Assembly: GCA_043804035.1 (NCBI GenBank)
Contig: JAZDJJ010000041.1
Span: forward strand, 1-18,522
DNA: 18,522 nucleotides
Direction: 5' to 3'
From: JAZDJJ01 sp043804035
GTDB lineage: Bacteria; Bacteroidota; Bacteroidia; Palsa-948
Translations under genes and position numbers: made by a program
Notes under the pieces: generated by a model
Told to the model about the DNA's origin: nothing
Databases searched by the model: none
What the model saw: the letters and a program-made list of their open reading frames with translations, nothing else
Shown: positions 1 to 7,044 of the stretch, piece after piece
How the letters are laid out: every line of letters starts with the position of its first letter
Position numbering within the stretch: the first letter of the stretch is position 1

Positions 1-1445
1 GAAAGAATGTTTTGCCTTATTATTTTTATGATTTATCCGGTAAAATTAACTATAGATTTTCTGATAAAGACAGATTATTTTTCAGCACTTATTGCGGAGA
101 CGATATTCTTTCTACATCAAGTGATTCGGGAATGATTACAAATGCTGAAGGTGGATTTAAACTTGGCAACTTTACAACTACTATGCGATGGAATCATGTT
201 TATACTCCCAAATTGTTTTCAAACATTTCGCTTATACATACACGGTTCAGATATGATATTGAAGGCAGTGGACTGGGAAGTTCGTTTTATGTAAAATCAA
301 ATATCAAAGATATAGGAGTAAAAATGGATTTTGATTATTTTAAAAATCCTAATAACCACATTTCTTATGGATACATGTTTACTAATCACAACTTTCGTCC
401 AAATGTTTTGAAGACATCAGGAAATATATCCAATGTCCTTCAATCTAAAGAAGGAAAACTTATATCAACACAGGAACAAGGAGTATATCTTAACGCGGAA
501 CAGAAACTTGATAGTAATTTAAAAATAAATCCCGGACTTCGTTTTTCTCTACTTGCTACTGAGGACACAATTTATGCCGGTATAGAGCCAAGAATATCGG
601 CTACATATTCTCTCTCTGAATCACAATCTCTAAAATGTAGTTATGCAAGAATGAAACAATATATGCATCTTGTATCCAGCTCTTCAATAGCCCTGCCCAC
701 TGATTTATGGTATCCTGTAACAAAAAGAGTTAAACCCGAATTATCGGATCAAATTGCTATTGGCTATACACAAAAAATAAAAGAAATCAATAGTTTGTTT
801 ACTGTAGAACCCTATTACAAATGGCTAAATAATCTTATTGAATACAGAGAAGGCGCCGTACTTATTCTGAACGATAACTACGAAGATGAACTTGTTGTTG
901 GCAGAGGGGATGCTTATGGTATGGAATTTTTATTACAAAAAACAAGTGGAAAATTAACAGGATGGCTCGGATATACTATATCATGGTCTACACGCCATTT
1001 TGATGAACTGAATAAAGGAAAATCATACTTTGCAAAATATGACAAAAGGCATGACTTTTCAATAGTTGGAACATATCAATTTACTGAGCGTTTTTCACTT
1101 TCTGCTGTATGGGTGTTTGCCACAGGACAACGATTCACACCAATCATAGGAAATTATCTTATGCCTAATACTACTTTAATGAATATTGACGTCTTAAATT
1201 TATATGCCGACAGAAATACTGTTATACTTCCCACTTCGCATCGCTTTGATATCAACTTTGTCATAAAAACAAAACATCGGAAAAAGTGGGCAGATGGTGA
1301 ATGGCAAATAGGATGTTATAATCTTTATAACCGCGCACAACCATATAAAGTAAAAATTGTTCAAAAAAATGATGGCACTTACAAATATCAGGCAGTAGGA
1401 TTATTTGGGTTTATTCCATCGGTTGCATATAATTTTAAATTTTAA
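1..1445 (+). CDS. TonB-dependent outer-membrane receptor, C-terminal part (5' end outside window)
   Basis: The reading frame is open from the first bases (codons from position 3 read KNVLPYYFYDLSGKINY), so the gene begins upstream of the window and the TTG at 12 is not a real start. The roughly 480 visible residues alternate short polar and aromatic stretches typical of beta-barrel strands, for example YGMEFLLQKTSGKLTGWLGY and YDKRHDFSIVGTYQF, and end in an aromatic residue (PSVAYNFKF) as barrel proteins do. The plug and TonB box are not visible. The next gene follows 6 bases later and encodes a DUF4249-type lipoprotein, the usual partner of this receptor subgroup in Bacteroidota. The pair probably imports a ligand that cannot be named from the sequence. 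The family call is strong; the substrate is unknown. Confidence 0.9.
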   Translation, partial: KNVLPYYFYDLSGKINYRFSDKDRLFFSTYCGDDILSTSSDSGMITNAEGGFKLGNFTTTMRWNHVYTPKLFSNISLIHTRFRYDIEGSGLGSSFYVKSNIKDIGVKMDFDYFKNPNNHISYGYMFTNHNFRPNVLKTSGNISNVLQSKEGKLISTQEQGVYLNAEQKLDSNLKINPGLRFSLLATEDTIYAGIEPRISATYSLSESQSLKCSYARMKQYMHLVSSSSIALPTDLWYPVTKRVKPELSDQIAIGYTQKIKEINSLFTVEPYYKWLNNLIEYREGAVLILNDNYEDELVVGRGDAYGMEFLLQKTSGKLTGWLGYTISWSTRHFDELNKGKSYFAKYDKRHDFSIVGTYQFTERFSLSAVWVFATGQRFTPIIGNYLMPNTTLMNIDVLNLYADRNTVILPTSHRFDINFVIKTKHRKKWADGEWQIGCYNLYNRAQPYKVKIVQKNDGTYKYQAVGLFGFIPSVAYNFKF

Positions 1446-1451
1446 ATCAAA

Positions 1452-2384
1452 ATGAAAAATATTAAAACAACATTAGTATTTACAGTAGTTATTGTCTGTG
1501 TATTTTTCGGTTGTCGTCCAAAGCCAATTGATATTGATATTGACCTGCACAAACCAAAATTAGTTGTATCATCAACCATATTGCCGCTTACAGACAGTAT
1601 ATTGTCGCTTATAGACAGCACTATAACAGATAGTACTATACTTGTAGTATCCCTGACAAAAACATTTAGTGCTCTTTCTAATCCTATGCAAAATGACTCG
1701 TTTAGCAGTGGCATACCGAATAACTTAGTAGTTACAGACGCTTTAGTTACAGTAAATCATTCCAATAGAATAGATACCTTATTCATGATAGTTCCGGGAA
1801 TTTATATAAGTACTTTTTTTTTACAGGATTATGAATATTATACATTATATGCTAAGGACCCTGCTACAAAAGATGAAATCACTGCTTCCTCTGTTCTATT
1901 ACCAAAAGTATCTTTTGATACTGTCTATCCTATTGTAACAAAAATTCCGAATGATACTACTATTTCTGTAAAATATGAGTTTACGGATTTCCAAAACACA
2001 AATAACTGGTATGTAATTAGTTGTTACAATTATTTTAAAACATCCACAACCGTTAGCAAAAAGAAATTTGATATCAATAACTATCGCGACAAATATAAAT
2101 TACAAACAAAACTTATTTTATTGAACGATAAAACTTTTGAAGGAAAAAAATATTCCGGCGAAACCATACTTACTGATGTAAAATCTGCTGATACAATAGT
2201 AGTTAGTATTTCCAACATCAGCGAAGAGTATTTTCAGTTTCTAACAACGCAAAAACGAAGCGGAAGTATTTTTAATCAGTTTACCGGTGAGCCAATCAAT
2301 TTTCCTACAAACGTGAATAATGGATACGGATATTTTAATCTTTATTATTTGGATTCAAAAATTTTTGAACTAAAGGATTACTAA
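1452..2384 (+). CDS. DUF4249-type outer-membrane lipoprotein
   Basis: This 310-residue protein starts with a short lysine-containing N-terminus, a hydrophobic stretch and a lipobox ending in FFGC, so Cys21 is the likely lipidated residue. The mature start, CRPKPIDIDIDLHKPKLVVS, resembles DUF4249 proteins, which follow TonB-dependent receptors in Bacteroidota in a SusCD-like arrangement. The rest looks beta-rich: a run of Ser/Thr/Asp (residues about 45-70), then an Ig-like part with paired Tyr and Thr strands. The start ATG lies 6 bases after the receptor stop, so the two are almost certainly co-transcribed. No enzymatic motif is visible. It probably acts as the surface lid or accessory subunit of the receptor; the ligand is not known. 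Confidence 0.8.
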   Translation: MKNIKTTLVFTVVIVCVFFGCRPKPIDIDIDLHKPKLVVSSTILPLTDSILSLIDSTITDSTILVVSLTKTFSALSNPMQNDSFSSGIPNNLVVTDALVTVNHSNRIDTLFMIVPGIYISTFFLQDYEYYTLYAKDPATKDEITASSVLLPKVSFDTVYPIVTKIPNDTTISVKYEFTDFQNTNNWYVISCYNYFKTSTTVSKKKFDINNYRDKYKLQTKLILLNDKTFEGKKYSGETILTDVKSADTIVVSISNISEEYFQFLTTQKRSGSIFNQFTGEPINFPTNVNNGYGYFNLYYLDSKIFELKDY

Positions 2385-2404
2385 TTCATGTCATAAAATA
2401 TTGT

Positions 2405-2412
2405 TATCTTTA
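2405..2412 (+). promoter_or_regulatory. Weak -7 box candidate for the PPK2 gene
   Basis: TATCTTTA differs from the Bacteroidota -7 consensus TANNTTTG at the last base and sits about 22 bases before the ATG at 2434, within the 49-base gap after the lipoprotein gene. No TTG is found at the proper upstream distance, so read-through from the receptor operon is equally possible. Confidence 0.25.
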
Positions 2413-2433
2413 TTTTTTCTAAATATTTTAATT

Positions 2434-3387
2434 ATGGAAACAAAAAATAAAAAATCGGATGAAGAAGCGTCCCATATTTTACCTGACCAAGCGCCTCATA
2501 TTTTCTTGGAACGTGAAAATGGACACAAAAATATCCTGAACGAAATGATTGAAAAAAAGAATTATAAAAAACTTATTAAAGATAGAATCATAAAGCAACT
2601 TGCAAAATATAGTGGAATTACCGAAGAAGAAATAATAGAGCGGATGAATTACTATGTGGAATTAGAAAAACTTCAGCTGGAACTAATAAAGATGCAACAA
2701 TGGGTGATAAAAAGAAACAAGCGAATATCTATCATTTTTGAAGGACGCGATGCAGCCGGAAAGGGTGGTGCAATACGTAGATTCACGCAACACATCATGC
2801 CCCGCCACAGCAGAATTGTTGCTTTGCCAATTCCTACTGAGGTGGAAAGAGGACAATGGTATTTCAGTCGTTATGTAAAAGAACTTCCTAATCCCGGCAC
2901 CATCGTGTTTTTTGATAGAAGTTGGTACAATCGCGCAGTAGTGGAACCAGTAATGGGATTTTGTTCCAAAGAGCAGTATGAAGAATTTATGCGACAAGTT
3001 CCCGACTTTGAACACATGCTTTTTGAAGATGGAATGATTCTTATTAAATTTTGGTTCTCTGTTTCAAGAGATGAGCAAGAGCGGAGATTTAAATCACGTA
3101 ACGAGGACCCACTTAAAAATTGGAAACTAAGCCCTGTTGACAAAAAAGCACAAGGACGTTGGGACGAGTTCAGTTATTACAAAGATCAGATGCTGTCAAG
3201 AACTCATACTAATTACACTCCATGGATCGTTGTTCGTGCAGATGAAAAATTAAAATCACGTCTTGAAAGTATCCGCTATGTACTGAGTGTGTTGCCTTAC
3301 GAAGGAAAGGAAGATGCGAAAGTTTCTCTTACTCCTGACCCTAATATTATTGGACGTTATTTCACGAAGAATTCACACTTGGATTAA
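2434..3387 (+). CDS. ppk2: Polyphosphate kinase 2, class I-like
   Basis: PPK2 enzymes transfer phosphate between polyphosphate and nucleoside diphosphates in the cytoplasm. The 317-residue protein carries the Walker A motif GRDAAGKGG (residues 104-112, Lys110), the following arginine-rich stretch AIRRFTQHIMPR, the PT-E--QWYF--Y block, and the Walker B motif FFDRSWYNRA (Asp161). The C-terminal half has the conserved KFWFSVSRDEQERRF and QGRWDEFSYY blocks. One kinase domain is present, as in class I proteins. An N-terminal extension of about 70 charged residues precedes the usual helix ELEKLQLELIKMQQWV. The ATG at 2434 is preferred to the in-frame TTG at 2401, because the latter would add a hydrophobic peptide (LSLFFLNILI) not expected in this family. 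Class assignment is by motif memory only. Confidence 0.92.
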   Translation: METKNKKSDEEASHILPDQAPHIFLERENGHKNILNEMIEKKNYKKLIKDRIIKQLAKYSGITEEEIIERMNYYVELEKLQLELIKMQQWVIKRNKRISIIFEGRDAAGKGGAIRRFTQHIMPRHSRIVALPIPTEVERGQWYFSRYVKELPNPGTIVFFDRSWYNRAVVEPVMGFCSKEQYEEFMRQVPDFEHMLFEDGMILIKFWFSVSRDEQERRFKSRNEDPLKNWKLSPVDKKAQGRWDEFSYYKDQMLSRTHTNYTPWIVVRADEKLKSRLESIRYVLSVLPYEGKEDAKVSLTPDPNIIGRYFTKNSHLD

Positions 3388-3585
3388 TGATATTTTTTCG
3401 CTTCCAATAATTTGCTGATTATCTTTTATACTGATGAAAATATATGTTATTGGATAAATATCCTCTTGAGATTTTCATCTTCTGCTTTCTAATGAAAAAT
3501 GGAAAAAAATATCTTTCAATAAAAATTTTAATTTTATAATTTCAGAATTTTAAGCACTTCTATTTTTTTTGATTTTTTATTTTGT

Positions 3586-3617
3586 TTGTATGTAATTAAA
3601 AATTTTATGTAAGTTTG
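3586..3617 (+). promoter_or_regulatory. Bacteroidota-type promoter (TTG-N21-TAAGTTTG)
   Basis: TTG at 3586-3588 and TAAGTTTG at 3610-3617 are separated by 21 bases, fitting the -33/-7 consensus of this phylum. The sequence between them, TAATTAAAAATTTTATG, recurs in front of matching -7 boxes near 5493, 8767 and 8938. It lies upstream of the transglycosylase gene with the palindromic repeat in between. Confidence 0.6.
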
Positions 3618-3744
3618 TGCGAAGATAATAAATGACATGTACATTTAATATTTATTTATAAAGTCAAAAATAAGTCACAGATTTACAGATATAAATATTG
3701 TTTACTTAATAATCAGATGTGATAAATATTTTTTAAAATTGAAT

Positions 3745-3882
3745 TATACCTTAAGCCGTGAAAGCATTCGTCATTCCGAGCGAAGCGAGGAATCTCATAA
3801 TAATTAAAGAGATTGCTTTGGTCGCTACTCTCCCGTCGCAATGACGGTGAGTTTATAATTTCATTCACGGATTAAAGTTATA
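3745..3882. repeat. Palindromic dispersed repeat with nested arms
   Basis: The inner element at 3769-3846 begins CGTCATTCCGA and ends TCGCAATGACG (inverted, one mismatch), with AGAGATTGCTTTG inside. An outer pair of arms, about 18-19 bases each (3745-3762 and 3864-3882, sharing TATA, CTTAA/CTTTAA and CCGTGAA), extends the palindrome to about 138 bp. The element at 18415-18507 has the same termini and the same AGATTGCTT core, so this is a dispersed family resembling REP or MITE-like non-coding repeats. No transposase is nearby. Confidence 0.75.
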
Positions 3883-3933
3883 CTTTATGATTATAGACAA
3901 ACATTATTTAGTTACTAACGTCAAATTTATATT

Positions 3934-5370
3934 ATGAATTTTTTGTTAAAATATTTTTTTACCATCTGCTTTGTAATCTTTTTTTTAAAATTTTCTTTTG
4001 GAGAAAATAACAAGACAGATACTCTTTCAAAGGACTCAATTCTTTCTTTTCAGGATGACCCGATTGCATCAATGCTGGATAGTTTGTTGCAGCTGAAAAT
4101 TTTCGAAAAAACATCTCCTGTTATCACAAAGAATAAATACAATTTTATTCTTACCGATATTCCAAATTATTCAGATTCTGTTTATTCGCTTCGTATTGCC
4201 AAATTAGATGCCGAATCTCCTTTTGATCTTATTTATAATAGAACGGTGCGCAGTTATATAGAATTATATGCAGTACGAAAACGTGCAATGGTTTCGCGTA
4301 TGCTTGGATTAGGGAAACTTTATTTTCCAATGATAGAAGAAGTACTGGATAAATATAATATGCCTTTGGAATTAAAATATCTCGCCATAGTAGAGTCAGC
4401 ATTAAATCCTATTGCACGTTCGCGTGCCGGTGCTATGGGCTTATGGCAATTTATGTATGGAACAGGAAAAATGTATGACCTGAAAGTTACTTCATATATT
4501 GATGAACGTTGTGATCCATATAAAGCAACTGTTGCTGCTTGTGAATATTTACAATTTCTTTATAATATGTTTGGCGATTGGCAAATGGTATTAGCAGCAT
4601 ATAACGGAGGACCAGGCACAGTGAGTAAAGCCATCAGACGTTCAGGAGGAAAAAATACTTACTGGGAAATTCGTCCTTATCTTCCTAAAGAAACACAAGG
4701 ATATGTGCCCGCTTTTATTGCCGTGAATTATGTGATGACACATACCGAAGAGCATAATCTTTATATGACTATGCCCAAGATGACTTATTATGATGTAGAT
4801 ACAATCATTATAAAACAACAACTTTCTTTTGAGCAAATATCCAAAGTACTTGAATTTCCTGTTGAATATATTCAATATCTGAATCCTTGTTATCGCAAAA
4901 ATACCATTCCATTTTCTGAAGATGGGTGTTATACGCTTTGCCTCCCTACTGACAAAATAGGAAGCTTCATCACAAACGAAAACGCTATTTATGAATATGC
5001 CAAAAAAGATTCCATTATGCAATCATTAGCAATCAAAGAGATTATAAAAATTCACACTGTTATGAGAGGAGAGAATATCAAAAAAATTGCAATACGTTAT
5101 GGATGCACAGTTGCCGACATACAAGTATGGAATCATTTAAGAAAAACAAAACTAAAAACAGGACAGAATCTTACTATCTTTATTCCTGTTAAAAAAAATT
5201 TAGCAACCACTGCAATTTACGATAGTACAAAAGTTGTAAAGAATAATAACACCGAAAATTTTACCAAAGCAAATCCAGATACCACTTCAGTAAATCAAAA
5301 AATTAAAGATGCAAAATTCAAATATTATGTTGTACAAAAGGGTGATACTCTATGGAATATTGCACAATAA
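3934..5370 (+). CDS. mltD: MltD-like lytic transglycosylase with LysM repeats, truncated by an in-frame stop
   Basis: This is a secreted peptidoglycan lytic transglycosylase. Residues 1-23 (MNFLLKYFFTICFVIFFLKF then SFG) form a signal peptide without a lipobox. The SLT domain spans about 135-280: the catalytic Glu is Glu154 in LAIVESALNP, followed by RAGAMGLWQFM, the AAYNGGPGTV motif and TQGYVPAFIAVNYVM. A first LysM repeat lies at about 374-420 (HTVMRGENIKKIAIRYG). A second starts at about 464 (YYVVQKGDTLWNIAQ) but stops at the TAA at 5368-5370, in the middle of the repeat. The same frame continues for 32 more codons that complete the LysM fold. As written, the product is 478 residues and lacks half of LysM2; the catalytic domain is intact. 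The transglycosylase and its SLT domain are clear; assignment to MltD rather than a sister is by architecture. Confidence 0.9.
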   Translation: MNFLLKYFFTICFVIFFLKFSFGENNKTDTLSKDSILSFQDDPIASMLDSLLQLKIFEKTSPVITKNKYNFILTDIPNYSDSVYSLRIAKLDAESPFDLIYNRTVRSYIELYAVRKRAMVSRMLGLGKLYFPMIEEVLDKYNMPLELKYLAIVESALNPIARSRAGAMGLWQFMYGTGKMYDLKVTSYIDERCDPYKATVAACEYLQFLYNMFGDWQMVLAAYNGGPGTVSKAIRRSGGKNTYWEIRPYLPKETQGYVPAFIAVNYVMTHTEEHNLYMTMPKMTYYDVDTIIIKQQLSFEQISKVLEFPVEYIQYLNPCYRKNTIPFSEDGCYTLCLPTDKIGSFITNENAIYEYAKKDSIMQSLAIKEIIKIHTVMRGENIKKIAIRYGCTVADIQVWNHLRKTKLKTGQNLTIFIPVKKNLATTAIYDSTKVVKNNNTENFTKANPDTTSVNQKIKDAKFKYYVVQKGDTLWNIAQ

Positions 5371-5469
5371 TATGGAGTAACTATTGATGAGATAATAAAA
5401 TGGAACGACTTGAGTGGCAATAAAAAAATTCTCTCCGGTCAGAAAATTAAAATTCTTGTTGAAAAATAA
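5371..5469 (+). pseudogene. Detached 3' end of the transglycosylase gene (rest of LysM2)
   Basis: Directly after the TAA at 5368-5370, and in the same frame, the codons read YGVTIDEIIKWNDLSG, then NKKILSGQKIKILVEK and TAA at 5467-5469. This is exactly the second half of a LysM repeat (YGVT-DEI--WN-L--, GQKIKI). There is no ATG for it, so it is the severed end of the upstream gene. A single change at codon 479 (for example AAA or CAA in place of TAA) would give an intact protein of 511 residues. Confidence 0.85.
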
Positions 5470-5492
5470 TTTAATGGAATTAAAATTTTATG

Positions 5493-5500
5493 TATGTTTG
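5493..5500 (+). promoter_or_regulatory. -7 box with the shared upstream block, distal hydrogenase promoter candidate
   Basis: TATGTTTG fits TANNTTTG and is preceded by GGAATTAAAATTTTATG, nearly the same block as at 3593, 8751 and 8922. It lies about 140 bases before the hydrogenase small-subunit ATG. No TTG is found at the correct distance upstream. Confidence 0.45.
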
Positions 5501-5524
5501 TCGCCTTAAAAAAATAATTTTTAT

Positions 5525-5551
5525 TTGTCTGAAAATAAAAAACTATTTTTG
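5525..5551 (+). promoter_or_regulatory. Proximal hydrogenase promoter candidate (TTG-N16-TATTTTTG)
   Basis: TTG at 5525-5527 and TATTTTTG at 5544-5551 are 16 bases apart, close to the phylum consensus. The start codon of the hydrogenase small subunit follows about 88 bases later. Together with the box at 5493 this suggests two start points for the hydrogenase transcript. Confidence 0.45.
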
Positions 5552-5639
5552 CATCTTTTTAATTTAAAACAAAATAAATTTATTTGAATATTAAGTAAGC
5601 CGAAAAATATAATAATCATTAATAATTAATTTACACATT

Positions 5640-6605
5640 ATGAATAAACCAAAATTAAAACTTGCAGTATACTGGGGAGCAGCATGCGGTGGCTGTTGTG
5701 TCTCGGTATTGGATGTGCATGAAGCACTATTTACTGTACTTGAACATGCAGAATTTGTTTTCTGGCCCATTGCGCTTGATTTCAAATACAAAGATGTAGA
5801 AGCAATGCCCGATGGTCATATTGATGTGACTTTATTTAACGGTGCAATCAGAAACAGTGAAAATGAGCATATCGCTAAATTGCTCAGAAAAAAAACTAAA
5901 GTGCTTGTTGCTTATGGTTCTTGCGCTCATTTGGGTGGAATACCCGGATTGGCTAACTTCACTACGAAAGAAGAAATTTACAAAAGAGTATATTTTGAAA
6001 GTGAATCTACTGTCAATCCCGATAAAGTAATTCCGCAAACTAAATATAAAGTTCCCGAAGGAATTCTCACTATCCCTGAGTTTTACAATGATGTTAAATC
6101 GTTGGGACAAGTAGTGGATGTGGATTATTATCTTCCTGGCTGTCCGCCTCAAACAGAACGTTTGGTAGAAGTGTTTCTTGCAATAGTTACCGGAGCACAA
6201 CTTCCTCCGAAAGGATCTGTTGTTGGAGCAAAAGAAAAAACACAGTGCGACGAATGCAAAAGAAAGAAAACAGATAATAAACTTGTAAAACATTTTTATC
6301 GTCCTTGGGAAATTCAAGATGATGGCGAAACATGTTTTCTTGAACAAGGCGTTATTTGTGTAGGACCTGCTACTCGTGGAGGATGCGGAGTGCGTTGCAT
6401 AGAAGGTAATGCTCCTTGCAGAGGTTGCTATGGACCAACATCCGAAGCTAAAGACCCTGGCGCTAAAATGATGTCGGCTATTGCCACTATGATTGATGCG
6501 AAAGAACCTGACGAAATAAAAAATATTGTTGAGCAAATAGAAGACCCGGCAGGAGTTTTTTATCGTTTTAGTTTACCTACTTCTACTATCAGAAGAAAAG
6601 TGTAA
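5640..6605 (+). CDS. [NiFe] hydrogenase small (iron-sulfur) subunit, cytoplasmic group 3 / Mvh-like
   Basis: This 321-residue electron-transfer subunit carries electrons from the NiFe site through iron-sulfur clusters. No Tat signal is present, so it is cytoplasmic. The proximal [4Fe-4S] ligands are visible as Cys16 and Cys19 (WGAACGGCC), Cys95 (AYGSCAH) and Cys168 (LPGCPPQ). Eight further cysteines (203, 206, 232, 240, 249, 253, 260 and 263), in TQCDEC, TCFLEQGVIC and GGCGVRC...APCRGCYGPT, can hold two more [4Fe-4S] clusters. This pattern resembles the F420-non-reducing (MvhG) small subunit and bacterial relatives, not membrane-bound uptake enzymes. Its partner large subunit starts 439 bases downstream, beyond two tiny ORFs, which is unusual spacing. 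Subgroup placement within group 3 needs a tree, and the electron acceptor is unknown. Confidence 0.88.
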   Translation: MNKPKLKLAVYWGAACGGCCVSVLDVHEALFTVLEHAEFVFWPIALDFKYKDVEAMPDGHIDVTLFNGAIRNSENEHIAKLLRKKTKVLVAYGSCAHLGGIPGLANFTTKEEIYKRVYFESESTVNPDKVIPQTKYKVPEGILTIPEFYNDVKSLGQVVDVDYYLPGCPPQTERLVEVFLAIVTGAQLPPKGSVVGAKEKTQCDECKRKKTDNKLVKHFYRPWEIQDDGETCFLEQGVICVGPATRGGCGVRCIEGNAPCRGCYGPTSEAKDPGAKMMSAIATMIDAKEPDEIKNIVEQIEDPAGVFYRFSLPTSTIRRKV

Positions 6606-6616
6606 AAAAATCAAGA

Positions 6617-6642
6617 TTGGAATTGATAAAAATATACTTTTG
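6617..6642 (+). promoter_or_regulatory. Internal promoter candidate between hydrogenase genes
   Basis: TTG at 6617-6619 and TACTTTTG at 6635-6642 are 15 bases apart, slightly short for the consensus. The -7 box is a full match. It directly precedes the small ORF at 6656, which would have a leader of about ten bases. The small ORFs and the large-subunit gene may therefore be transcribed separately from the small subunit. Confidence 0.4.
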
Positions 6643-6655
6643 CCGCAACTAAATA

Positions 6656-6837
6656 ATGAACAAAACACAAAAAGACAATCTTGCGAAATATTTTTATGAT
6701 GTTAGTAAACTTTTTTGGCAGGATTTGTTGTTGCAAATATTATGTCTGGAAAAGTTTCAATTATATTGATTACTGTTGGAACTATTACTACTGTTGGCTT
6801 TTTGTTAATGGGTTATTTTATAAATAAAAATGAATAA
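6656..6837 (+). pseudogene. Small two-helix membrane protein with an apparent one-base frameshift
   Basis: The ATG at 6656 opens a frame reading MNKTQKDNLAKYFYDVSKLF. It then enters a run of six T (6711-6716) and ends early at a TGA with no recognisable tail. If one T is added to the run, the frame continues as LAGFVVANIMSGKVSIILIT and then VGTITTVGFLLMGYFINKNE to the TAA at 6835-6837. That makes a coherent 60-residue protein with an amphipathic charged N-terminus and two hydrophobic helices. From memory it resembles small Bacteroidota membrane proteins of the DUF6722 kind, but this is unverified. It could be a decayed gene, a sequencing or assembly indel in a homopolymer, or slippage-dependent expression. 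Confidence 0.6.
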
Positions 6838-6849
6838 ACAAATAAAATT

Positions 6850-6960
6850 ATGACACATATTGAAGTTGTATATACAATTTTTGCTATTATTGGAGTAATT
6901 GGTGCGTTTGTGTCGTGGTATTACAATCGTAAAACAAATAAAAGTAAACACTCATACTAA
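6850..6960 (+). CDS. 36-residue single-pass membrane protein
   Basis: The ORF MTHIEVVYTIFAIIGVIGAF, then VSWYYNRKTNKSKHSY, has one hydrophobic segment (about residues 5-24) followed by a strongly basic tail, predicting an inner-membrane protein with its C-terminus in the cytoplasm. It begins 12 bases after the end of the preceding small membrane ORF and lies before the hydrogenase large subunit, so the three may share a transcript. No function is recognised. A chance ORF is possible at this length, but the clean topology and tight packing favour a real gene. Confidence 0.5.
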   Translation: MTHIEVVYTIFAIIGVIGAFVSWYYNRKTNKSKHSY

Positions 6961-7044
6961 TCAACTATTATTCTAATCAAAGAAATCAATAATTCAAACA
7001 ATAATTAGTTTTTATAAATAAATAAATTTAAATACATACTTAAA

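Larger units (their letters stand above)
3388..3933 (+). other. Intergenic region with promoter and palindromic repeat
   Basis: No convincing ORF is present. Its contents are a loose inverted repeat just after the PPK2 gene (GATGAAAAT at 3433-3441 and ATTTTCATC at 3471-3479, 29-base loop, no clean T-run, so only a doubtful terminator), a good promoter candidate at 3586-3617, and a large imperfect palindrome at 3745-3882. The remainder is AT-rich sequence in which nothing further is seen. The transglycosylase leader would be about 310 bases long if the 3610 box is used. Confidence 0.6.

Noticed and set aside
12..1445. Complete receptor-like gene starting from the TTG at 12
   Set aside because: The frame is open to the window edge and barrel receptors are far longer; the start lies upstream of the window.
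3433..3479. Inverted repeat GATGAAAAT / ATTTTCATC after PPK2 as a terminator
   Set aside because: The 29-base loop and the lack of a clean T-run make it too weak to call; noted only within the intergenic entry.
3769..3846. Possible CRISPR repeat or tRNA-like fold
   Set aside because: Only one unit here and one distant relative at 18415; no regular spacing and no cloverleaf. It fits a palindromic dispersed repeat.
5368..5370. Stop-codon readthrough or an alternative genetic code explaining the TAA in the transglycosylase
   Set aside because: All other genes in the window end normally, many with TAA, and no readthrough context is visible; mutation or base error is simpler.
5832..6536. Long open frame of 234 codons on the minus strand opposite the hydrogenase small subunit
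   Set aside because: Antisense to a clearly coding gene, with a composition rich in Phe, Ser and Ile typical of reverse-frame translation and no recognisable motif.
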